Shown one piece after another: positions 9,329 through 18,373 of a DNA stretch of 64,000 bases; within the stretch, counting starts at the first letter, position 1, and each line of letters starts with the position of its first letter. A program made the position numbers and the translations under genes. The notes under the pieces are model-generated. The model was not told the origin of the DNA and searched no databases. It was given only the letters and a program-made list of their open reading frames with translations. This stretch comes from Opitutia bacterium Tous-C4FEB (GTDB lineage: Bacteria > Verrucomicrobiota > Verrucomicrobiia > Opitutales > Opitutaceae), in assembly GCA_002304445.1 (NCBI GenBank), contig NEVA01000001.1:1-64000 (forward strand). The letters are read 5' to 3'.

Positions 9329-9511
9329 TTAGAGGCCTCGCAAACTCTTCTGGCTTGGGCGGTATTCGAGCGCGGCGATCAGGCCCAGTGCGAGCACTGC
9401 GCCGAAGCCGAGAACGAGGTCCGCGTTGACCAGGGTAGCGAAAGAAAGCAGCAGCACGATCGCAGCGGTAGCGCTAGGGATGATCGTCGAAGCATTGATG
9501 TAGTTTTTCAT
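9329..9511 (-). CDS. Small two-span membrane protein, divergent from the LysR gene
   Basis: A 60-residue protein, MKNYINAST then two hydrophobic segments (about residues 12-27 and 31-48), ending in EYRPSQKSLRGL. It is real as a unit because a strong terminator follows 29 bases after its stop. It is divergent from the OxyR-like regulator; the 113-base gap between them contains OxyR-type repeats, so this gene is a plausible target of that regulator. No family is recognised. A membrane-stress or anchoring role would be guesswork. Confidence 0.75.
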   Translation of the reverse strand: MKNYINASTIIPSATAAIVLLLSFATLVNADLVLGFGAVLALGLIAALEYRPSQKSLRGL

Positions 9512-9579
9512 AGGTTTTGTCTTTGGTTGAATCCCTAACCCAGTAGCGGTCAGGTCCCCTATACTACGGCATATCTTTC

Positions 9580-9628
9580 AATAGTTGAAATCACATCTAA
9601 CTATTCCGATCATAGCCATAGACTATGG
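9580..9628. promoter_or_regulatory. OxyR-type operator overlapping the LysR start codon
   Basis: Three elements, CTAT (9601-9604), ATAG (9612-9615) and CTAT (9623-9626), are each separated by exactly 7 bases, as in the OxyR consensus ATAG-N7-CTAT-N7-ATAG-N7-CTAT. The fourth (9590-9593) reads ATCA. Also present are AATAGTT/AACTATT arms (9580-9586, 9599-9605) and a palindrome CCATAG-A-CTATGG (9616-9628) that contains the ATG at 9625. Binding here should block translation-region access and repress the regulator gene. Confidence 0.65.
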
Positions 9629-10521
9629 AACTTCACCAACTTCGCTACGTTGTCGCCGTCGCTGAAACCGGCAATTTCACCCGCGCATCGGAGCGCGTAA
9701 ACATCAGCCAACCATCGCTTAGCCAGCAGATCATCAACCTGGAAGCCGAGGTCGGTCGAAAGCTCTTCCACCGCCTCGGTCGCAAAGCCGTCCTCACCGA
9801 GGCCGGCGAAGTTTTCCTCGAACGCGCCCGCCGTATCCTGTTCGAAATTGAAAACGCCGCCAAAGAACTGGGCGATCACCCCACCTTAGAACGCCGCATC
9901 ACCGTCGGCGCCATCCCGACGGTCGCTCCCTATTTGCTGCCCACGCTCATCACCCGGTGCCGGGAGCGTCACCCCAATCTGCAAATCGATGTGCGTGAGG
10001 ATTTTCGCACCCATCTCACCCGGGCCGCGGTCGAGGGCGAGGTCGACCTCGCCATCGTGGCCCTGCCCGTGAAAGACGTCCGGCTCTCCATCGAACCGCT
10101 TCTCACCGAACCGCTGCTCCTCGTCGTGGCCAAGGACCATCCGCTGGCTCGGAAGCCTCGCGTGAAGGCTCCCGATCTCGCGGGCGAGACGTTTGTCATC
10201 CTCGGTACCTCCAGCTCGCTCGCGAGTCAGATCCAGCGATTCTGCGGCGACCATCACTTCGAGCCGCGCGTGGGGTTCCGGTGCGCCCAAGTCGCCACCG
10301 TGAAAGCCCTCGTCGCCCTGGGTGTCGGCATCTCCATCTTACCCCAAGTTGCGCGCGATCCGGACGATAACGCCAATCTTGTCTACATCGCCCTCTCCGG
10401 CGGTTCTCCCACGCGCGAGCTCGCCGTCATCCGCCATCTCCAACGCTACCAAAGCCGGGGCGCCGAACAGTTTCTCACGCTCCTCCGCGAGCGCGCCGCC
10501 GAGCTTGCCCTGCCGGCCTGA
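9625..10521 (+). CDS. LysR-family regulator of the OxyR subgroup
   Basis: A 298-residue LysR-type activator/repressor: winged helix-turn-helix in residues 1-60 (FTRASERVNISQPSLSQQI), linker helix, then a periplasmic-binding-like sensor domain. The domain resembles OxyR (ELHQLRYVVAVAETGNFTRAS; VKALVALGVGISILP). Cys207 in QRFCGDHHF lines up with OxyR Cys208, but the position of the peroxide-sensing Cys199 is Ser198; Cys220 is an extra. So peroxide sensing by the classic disulfide is doubtful. The operator over its own start suggests autorepression, and the divergent small membrane gene is the obvious target. No catalase or peroxiredoxin gene is adjacent. Confidence 0.9.
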   Translation: MELHQLRYVVAVAETGNFTRASERVNISQPSLSQQIINLEAEVGRKLFHRLGRKAVLTEAGEVFLERARRILFEIENAAKELGDHPTLERRITVGAIPTVAPYLLPTLITRCRERHPNLQIDVREDFRTHLTRAAVEGEVDLAIVALPVKDVRLSIEPLLTEPLLLVVAKDHPLARKPRVKAPDLAGETFVILGTSSSLASQIQRFCGDHHFEPRVGFRCAQVATVKALVALGVGISILPQVARDPDDNANLVYIALSGGSPTRELAVIRHLQRYQSRGAEQFLTLLRERAAELALPA

Positions 10522-10593
10522 CGCCACTCCGGGCTCCCCCGCGGTCAACCTCGCGGTTGCGCTTTACGCAAAACGCCCGACCCTGCCCCGTTT

Positions 10594-11871
10594 ATGTCCG
10601 CACCCGCCGCTCTCGTCGAACACCACGCGCTGACCCCGCGGCGCGAGTTGGCGACCTTGATCGCGCTGGCCGCCGTGCAGTTCACGCATGTCCTCGATTT
10701 CATGATCATGCTGCCGCTGGGGCCGCAGCTGATGCGTGCTTTTGCTCTTACGCCCGCGCAATTCACCCACCTCGTCGCGGCTTACGGGCTCGCCGCCGCT
10801 CTCAGCGGTTTCGCCGGCGGTTTTTTCCTCGACCGCATCGACCGCAAGCGCGCGCTCGTCGTCGTTTACGCCGGCTTCGGTCTCGCCACTCTCGCCTGCG
10901 CCCTCGCGCCCACCCACTCCGCCTTGCTGATCACCCGGCTCATCGCCGGCGCTTTCGGCGGCATCTCCAGCTCTCTCGTCACCGCCATGATCGGCGATAT
11001 CATCCCTCCCACCCGCCGGGGTCGCGCGATGAGTTACGTCATGTCCGCCTTTCCGCTCGCCTCCGTCCTCGGCGTTCCGCTCGGGCTGACGCTCGCCGGC
11101 TGGTTCGACTGGCACGCGCCCTTTTACCTGCTGGCCGGTTGCTCCGCGTTCATTCTGGCCTTGGCCCTCTTCGCGTTGCCCAACATCCGCACGGCCATCA
11201 AGAATCACCAGCCGATCCGCCAGATGCGTGAAATCGTCACGAGCGGCATTCATCTGCGCGCATTTGCCGTCACGTGTTTCCTCGTCATGGCCGGCGCCTG
11301 TATCATCCCGTTTCTCGCCCCGTCGTTTGTGATCAACTACGGTCTCGCCGAATCCGATCTGCCCAAACTCTACGCCATCGGTGGCATCGCGGCGTTCATC
11401 ACCGCGCCGATCGTCGGCCGGCTCAGCGACCGGCTGGACCGCTTGCACCTGCTGGCGGGCATCACGTTTTTCGCCGCCGTCGTCGTCCTGATCCTCACCA
11501 ATCTCGAAACCGCGACTTTCCCCGTCGCCGCGGCGCTCATGGCTTCGTTCATGGTCACGATGTCCAGCCGCTTCGCCCCGGCCATGGCCATGGTCACCGA
11601 TGCCGTCTCCGCCCGCTACCGGGGCGGTTTCATGAGCGTCAACTCCGCCTTGCAGCAAGCCTCCGGCGGCCTCGCCAATCTCCTCGCCGGCGTCTTCATC
11701 ACCACCGGCGCCGGCGGCCGGCTCGTCGGCTTCCCCGCGCTCGGGATCGCCTCGGTCGGTTTCTTCGGCCTCACGCTGTTCTTCGCCGCCCGTCTCAAGG
11801 CCGCCGCGCCCCACGTCGCCCGCGCCGCCAAGAAATCCGACACTCCGCCCCTCGCTGGCCCCGCCACGTGA
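10594..11871 (+). CDS. Major facilitator superfamily transporter (DHA1-like)
   Basis: A 425-residue inner-membrane protein with about twelve hydrophobic segments in two halves. The cytoplasmic loop motif DRIDRKR follows the second span (GGFFLDRIDRKRALV), and a related RLSDRLDR loop occurs in the second half. A GVPLG motif in span 5 (ASVLGVPLGLTLAG) is the drug:H+ antiporter motif C type, suggesting efflux. It follows the LysR gene by 72 bases on the same strand and may be read through from it. Substrate cannot be deduced; sugar or arabinose-type exporters (AraJ-like) are alternatives. Confidence 0.87.
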   Translation: MSAPAALVEHHALTPRRELATLIALAAVQFTHVLDFMIMLPLGPQLMRAFALTPAQFTHLVAAYGLAAALSGFAGGFFLDRIDRKRALVVVYAGFGLATLACALAPTHSALLITRLIAGAFGGISSSLVTAMIGDIIPPTRRGRAMSYVMSAFPLASVLGVPLGLTLAGWFDWHAPFYLLAGCSAFILALALFALPNIRTAIKNHQPIRQMREIVTSGIHLRAFAVTCFLVMAGACIIPFLAPSFVINYGLAESDLPKLYAIGGIAAFITAPIVGRLSDRLDRLHLLAGITFFAAVVVLILTNLETATFPVAAALMASFMVTMSSRFAPAMAMVTDAVSARYRGGFMSVNSALQQASGGLANLLAGVFITTGAGGRLVGFPALGIASVGFFGLTLFFAARLKAAAPHVARAAKKSDTPPLAGPAT

Positions 11872-11912
11872 TTCCGTTTGCGGGCGTCCGCACTTCGTCT
11901 TCGTCTCCGCCC

Positions 11913-14551
<2,639 letters not shown>

Positions 14552-14552
<1 letters not shown>

Positions 14553-14577
14553 GGCGAGGCCTCCGCCCCGCCCTTTT
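14552..14577 (+). terminator. Probable terminator after the U32 gene
   Basis: GGGCG (overlapping the TAG stop) pairs with CGCCC, followed by TTTT. The element also belongs to the GTAGGGC...GCCC hairpin family seen elsewhere in the window, so it may be a repeat used as terminator. Confidence 0.45.
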
Positions 14578-14647
14578 CGCTCAGCAACGAAATCGGCCTG
14601 AGCCGGCACGCAGGGACTTGAAAGCCACGCGGCCGGGACTCTGCCCG

Positions 14648-14690
14648 TTACGGCACCTCGTAGATCTCGATCAACGCCACGCCGTGTGCC
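14648..14690 (-). pseudogene. Remnant: last residues of a DUF1800-type N-terminal beta domain
   Basis: On the minus strand the end reads GVALIEIYEVP-stop. About 33 bases are almost identical to the start of the larger remnant at 46947-47142 and similar to the GVALIEVYDL repeats of the DUF1800 protein at 30663-33914. Only the tail survives; no frame extends upstream. Confidence 0.5.
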
Positions 14691-14759
14691 AGGCATCCTC
14701 ACCCCATCGTCCCCTCCCCGACCTTGCCAGCTCGGCGCACTGATCTTTTGGTTCTGCCC

Positions 14760-15275
14760 ATGAGCCAGCCGCCCCCCGACTCAGAATCGACTCCCGTAGC
14801 GCCGAATCACGCGGCAGTGAAACGATTCATGCTGCGTCGCCCCACCGCCCGGCTGGCCGACTGCGTGTGGTTGCCCCGGTTCATCGACAAGGCCCGCCAC
14901 CACTTGGCCGGCACCCTCGATCCGGACTTTGTCCGCCCGTTTTGTCACCCGCTCGCCACCGACGGCATTTTCCTCGGGCACTTTGAACTTTCGAAAGAGG
15001 AAATTCTCGACGTGATCGCCCGCTCCGACGGCGACGATGCCGTCGTGGCAGAGTGGTTTCGTCAGCGGCCCCACAACAGCGCGAAAAAGGTCGCGGCTTG
15101 GAACGAGCTCGCCCCAAACATCGGTAAGCCCGGTTTTCCCATGCACCGCGGATATTCGTGGATGCTACGGCAACTCTACGGCGGCATTCCGCCCGACCCG
15201 CGCGTCAACAGCGCCTTCACCGCGATCGCCTTCGACGAAGGTTATATCGACGAAATCGACGCCGGCACGCCTTGA
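14760..15275 (+). CDS. DUF5069 domain protein
   Basis: About 171 residues from ATG 14760 (MSQPPPDSES). It shows the DUF5069 pattern: RRPTARLADCVWLPRFIDKARHHLAG, then FELSKEEILDVIARSDGDDAVVAEWF. The family is common in Verrucomicrobiota and Planctomycetota and has no assigned function; it is soluble and has no signal peptide. It stands alone between the U32 gene and a convergent DUF1080 gene 22 bases downstream. The longer frame (14724) begins at a poorer start. Confidence 0.82.
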   Translation: MSQPPPDSESTPVAPNHAAVKRFMLRRPTARLADCVWLPRFIDKARHHLAGTLDPDFVRPFCHPLATDGIFLGHFELSKEEILDVIARSDGDDAVVAEWFRQRPHNSAKKVAAWNELAPNIGKPGFPMHRGYSWMLRQLYGGIPPDPRVNSAFTAIAFDEGYIDEIDAGTP

Positions 15276-15297
15276 GCGCGACGCCCGAAGCGCCGCC

Positions 15298-16182
15298 TCA
15301 CCGCTCCGCCCACTCCGCCGGCACCGCGGTGATTGGACGCAGCTCAAGCGCGCGGTAAAAAATCTCCGCGCCCTCCGATTGCAGAATGAGCGGCCCCGAG
15401 GTCACCGTCTGCGGCGTCGGCGTATCGAGGCGCACCGTGCGGTGCAGGCGCATCACCACTTTGCCGTTCACGATGTGGATACTGTCTTCGCCGAAGCAGA
15501 TCAGCTCAACGGTGTTCCACTCGCCCGTCGGTTTCTCGTTGTCGGGCTGCTTCACGCAGCGCCCCTCCGCACCCGGGACTTGGGCGAACACGTTCCAAGC
15601 CGCCTTAGGATCATAGTCAAAAATCGCCCGCGCTCCGGCCTTGCCCGTCCCCACGCGCAACGCCGAGCGTACAAACACAAACGATCCCACCGCGTAAAGA
15701 TCGCCCACGTCGCGCTCCTGAATCTGCAACTCCGTCGAGCGCGACCACGTGCGCCCCTCCGCGCCGGACTCCGCGTGCACGTGATACAACAACCCGCTAT
15801 CCCGGGGCGTCTCGGGTTTATCGCGCGGCGCCCATTTCTTTTCGCCCCACTTGAACTGCAATCGCAGGTGATAATTTGAAAACGCCGCCTGCGTGCGCAG
15901 CTCGCCAAACACTTGCCCCGAGATCCGGATCGCCGGTTGCCCGTCCACGTCCGCCACGGTGAACACGGCCAGCGGGTCGCGCCCGCCACCGAGGACCTGC
16001 GTGAAATTGCCCTTCGCATCCCGCGCCTCGCCCGGTAGCACCGAGCTCGCATGTGGCCGCGCGAGCCACGTTGACCAGCCGCTCAAATCACGACCGTTCC
16101 AAAGCGGTCGCCACGATTCAGCGGACCGCCCGGATGAAACAACGCTCAGGAGCACGGCCACAACGACGAAGGGATAACGCAT
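15298..16182 (-). CDS. Secreted DUF1080 (3-keto-disaccharide hydrolase-type) protein
   Basis: About 294 residues from ATG 16182, with a Sec signal peptide (MRYPFVVVAVLLSVVSSGRSAES). The mature part is a jelly-roll of the DUF1080/PF06439 family: WRPLWNGRDLSGWSTW near the start, NYHLRLQFKWGEKKW, DSGLLYHVH, STELQIQERDVGDLY, GEWNTVELICFGEDSIHIVNGK, and a C-terminal GPLILQSEGAEIFYRALELRPI. Family members cleave 3-keto-glycosides or bind glycans outside the inner membrane. Sugar genes are not adjacent here. Convergent with the DUF5069 gene. Confidence 0.88.
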   Translation of the reverse strand: MRYPFVVVAVLLSVVSSGRSAESWRPLWNGRDLSGWSTWLARPHASSVLPGEARDAKGNFTQVLGGGRDPLAVFTVADVDGQPAIRISGQVFGELRTQAAFSNYHLRLQFKWGEKKWAPRDKPETPRDSGLLYHVHAESGAEGRTWSRSTELQIQERDVGDLYAVGSFVFVRSALRVGTGKAGARAIFDYDPKAAWNVFAQVPGAEGRCVKQPDNEKPTGEWNTVELICFGEDSIHIVNGKVVMRLHRTVRLDTPTPQTVTSGPLILQSEGAEIFYRALELRPITAVPAEWAER

Positions 16183-16415
16183 GGTCCCAAGGTTGAAACC
16201 GGGCTTAGCCGAGCGCAAACCACGTTTTTACCGGCAACAGGCCATCAGACCCGGGCGTCAGCGCTTCAGCCCATTGTCAGTTGATCGGGTCGGCCCTTAA
16301 CGAGACGGTTCCCATCCAAGCGCTCCAAGTTCTCCGCCTATGAATCCGGAGACAACGCAACGAGGCTCGCGATCCTGGGTTTAACCGATGCCTGATTATA
16401 TTTAGACTTCAGGCG

Positions 16416-16461
16416 GTAGGCCGCCTCAGGCGCTCGGAGCGTCCGCAAGCGGACGGCCTAC
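16416..16461. repeat. Cloverleaf-like hairpin repeat
   Basis: Outer arms GTAGGCCG (16416-16423) and CGGCCTAC (16454-16461) pair perfectly. Inside are three small hairpins: CGCC-TCA-GGCG, CGCTC-G-GAGCG (sharing bases) and GTCCGC-AA-GCGGAC. It lies in the 430-base non-coding gap before the toxin-antitoxin pair and looks like a dispersed element. Nothing else was recognised in 16183-16615. Confidence 0.65.
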
Positions 16462-16615
16462 GAAAAACCTCTAGAAATTAAGGGACGTTGGTATAACCGA
16501 GGCGCATTGCATCTTGGATACTGCCCGCCAAGGCCTTGACCGATCAAAACCATCGTTCTAGCACCTCTGTAATCCAGCCTTGTTTTCCTTACTTTCTTAG
16601 CTTACAAATATATTC

Positions 16616-16870
16616 ATGCAAGCAACGCTTACTTCTAAAGGCCAAATCACCATCCCCATCCGCGTCCGCAACCGGCTCCACCTTAAGCCGGGCGATGTCC
16701 TCGATTTCGATGAAACGGCCCCTTTTCTCAAAGCCACGAAAACCATCCCACCACAAGCTTGGGGGGAGTTTGCCAAAGGATGGAAAGACCCTTGGCCCGA
16801 CCTCACCACGATTGAGGTGATGGACGACCTGCGCGGCCCTGTGGAAATCCCCACCGGCGCCTCGCCATGA
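16616..16870 (+). CDS. AbrB/VapB-type antitoxin
   Basis: An 84-residue protein with an N-terminal SpoVT-AbrB swapped-hairpin DNA-binding domain: MQATLTSKGQITIPIRVRNRLHLKPGDVLDF. The C-terminal half, about residues 40-84, would wrap the toxin. Its stop overlaps the start of the PIN toxin gene by four bases (ATGA), the standard antitoxin-toxin layout. Such pairs autoregulate through the antitoxin. A 430-base gap with a repeat lies upstream, so the promoter is local. Confidence 0.9.
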   Translation: MQATLTSKGQITIPIRVRNRLHLKPGDVLDFDETAPFLKATKTIPPQAWGEFAKGWKDPWPDLTTIEVMDDLRGPVEIPTGASP

Positions 16871-17271
16871 GAACAGCCATCGATTCCTCCGTGCTCCTCT
16901 GCATCCTCCGACGTCAGGCTGGCTGGGAGCAGTGGCGTGCCGCCCTCAATCGTGCCGCCGAAGAGGGCAGCTTAGCGGTTTGTCCCGTCGTTTTTGCGGA
17001 GTGTTCCATCGGGTTTGCGAGCGTTGACGAGGCACTCGCTAGGTTCGACGCCCTCTGTATCGCTTACGATCCCATCGAACCCGCCGCCGCTTACCTCGCC
17101 GGCCAGATATTCCTGCGCTATCGGCGCGAGGGTGGGCCACGCCAACAGCTCATACCCGACTTCCTCATCGCCGCCCACGCCAGTATGCAGGCCGACCGCC
17201 TCGCCGCCCTCGACTGCGGCTACCTCCGCACCTACTTCCCCGCTTTGGCCCTGCTCACTCCCTCTGCTTAA
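16867..17271 (+). CDS. VapC-type PIN-domain toxin
   Basis: A 134-residue PIN-domain RNase. The acidic metal-binding residues are visible: Asp6 (AIDSSV), Glu45 (VFAECS), Asp98 (LIPDFLIAAHA) and Asp116 (ALDCGYL). Members cut tRNA or rRNA and halt growth unless held by the antitoxin. It overlaps the AbrB-type antitoxin by four bases. The catalytic set is complete, so it is likely active. A 41-codon frame just after it (17285-17410) has no support. Confidence 0.9.
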   Translation: MRTAIDSSVLLCILRRQAGWEQWRAALNRAAEEGSLAVCPVVFAECSIGFASVDEALARFDALCIAYDPIEPAAAYLAGQIFLRYRREGGPRQQLIPDFLIAAHASMQADRLAALDCGYLRTYFPALALLTPSA

Positions 17272-17406
17272 AAGTTCAAACTTCATGACCCCACCTCCCG
17301 CCGCCGACCCGAGATCAAAGGCGGAAAAAGAGGCTTCGCCGTTGTTTGTTATTTTTCGGCGGGTTCAGTCTGATGACGATGAGGCGACAAAAGGTTCAGC
17401 TAGGCT

Positions 17407-17530
17407 CTAGCTGCCGCCTATTTGATTCCCCGATCTACCCACCTTCTCGAGCAGCACCTTGAGCGGGTGTAGCCCCATCCGTCTGGCCGGTTCGCCGCCG
17501 TGCGAGAACGCATGACCGGCCCAGCAGATC
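17407..17530 (-). pseudogene. Remnant: C-terminal end of a xylose-isomerase-like protein
   Basis: On the minus strand this reads WAGHAFSHGGEPARRMG then LHPLKVLLEKVG. It matches the last 30 residues of the intact TIM-barrel gene at 47240-48136 (PAGHAFSHGGEPASRTC, LHNLKALLETLG). No upstream coding sequence remains: a VOC gene begins its 3' end at 17543. The open frame then runs a few codons past the family end before a stop. It is a paralogous fragment left by deletion. Confidence 0.7.
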
Positions 17531-17542
17531 GGCGGCCCGTCT

Positions 17543-17923
17543 TTACCGCCGCCGCTCAATCAGTTCGACCTCATACCCCTCGGGCGCGTCGATGAAGGCG
17601 ATCATCCCGCTGCCGCTCGGCGTCGGCCCATCGCTCAAGGGATAACCCTTTCGCGCCGCCTCCGCCGCGAACGCCACAAGATTCTCTACCTCGAACGCCA
17701 AGTGCATGAGATCAGGCTGCACCACCACGCTCGGCGCCCCCGGCGGCATCTGGCAGATCTCAATTTCTTCATCGCTGTTCGGCGTCGCGATAAACGCGAG
17801 TTGCGCGCCCCGCGGCGAGGTGTGCCGGCGTGAAACCGTCAGCCCCAGCGCCTCCTCATAGAATTTTACTGTCCGGGCCAGATCGTTCACGCGCATCCGC
17901 GTGTGCAAAAGTTTTTTGATCAT
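17543..17923 (-). CDS. VOC-family (glyoxalase I-like) protein
   Basis: About 126 residues from ATG 17923 (MIKKLLHTRMRVND). One vicinal-oxygen-chelate domain built of two beta-alpha-beta-beta-beta repeats. The likely metal ligands are all visible: His in LLHTRMRV, Glu in EEIEICQ, His in LMHLAFEV and Glu in EGYEVELIE. That set matches lactoylglutathione lyase (GloA), which detoxifies methylglyoxal with glutathione. GloA is possible, but the family also includes epimerases and resistance proteins, and the context gives no help. The longer frame to 17953 starts less well. Confidence 0.82.
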   Translation of the reverse strand: MIKKLLHTRMRVNDLARTVKFYEEALGLTVSRRHTSPRGAQLAFIATPNSDEEIEICQMPPGAPSVVVQPDLMHLAFEVENLVAFAAEAARKGYPLSDGPTPSGSGMIAFIDAPEGYEVELIERRR

Positions 17924-18104
17924 ATCTTCGCAAGTTCGGATGCCCTTCCACACGCTTGCAAATCACTTTTGGGTTCAAACCGCTTTCGATGACCACGCGA
18001 TTGTTCACCCTGTTTTATCTCCGCGCTTTAATCACGCGGCACAATCCAGCTCTGAACCAAGTAGATGCCGGTGCCCCATTTTCTGTCGGCAAGTCCAGCT
18101 GGCC

Positions 18105-18209
18105 ATGCTCGCCGGCGGCTGGGACGACGCCCCGCCCGGTGCCGCACCCGGCTTCCCCCGCGACGGCACGTGGACCGTCCGCGCCGAAGGCATCAATCGG
18201 CTGCCGTAG
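18105..18209 (+). pseudogene. Possible remnant of a secreted hydrolase C-terminus
   Basis: The frame ends GFPRDGTWTVRAEGINRLP-stop, preceded by MLAGGWDDAPPGAAP. It looks like the end of an extracellular enzyme, but the upstream sequence in this frame is not coding-like. It sits in the 450-base gap before the TonB receptor, which otherwise shows no gene. Family unknown. Confidence 0.28.
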
Positions 18210-18373
18210 TCCCGTTGGGGAGCGGCGAGCCCTGTTTACATCGGCCCAATTCGGCGGTGGCATGGCTCAAATCTCGCAATCTTTTCGACCAGAACCGTGC
18301 CCGGTTCGGCTTCAACTCTCCACTTGCAACCTTGGCTTTCGCGTCTTTCGTCCACCCCCCGTCACTTTACACC

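Noticed and set aside
11274-11912. N-terminal extension of the U32 gene
   Set aside because: Lies over the MFS gene in another frame; Arg/His-rich; the family N-terminus begins just after 11913.
17285-17410. 41-codon frame after vapC
   Set aside because: No start signal or family, overlaps the isomerase-like remnant on the other strand.
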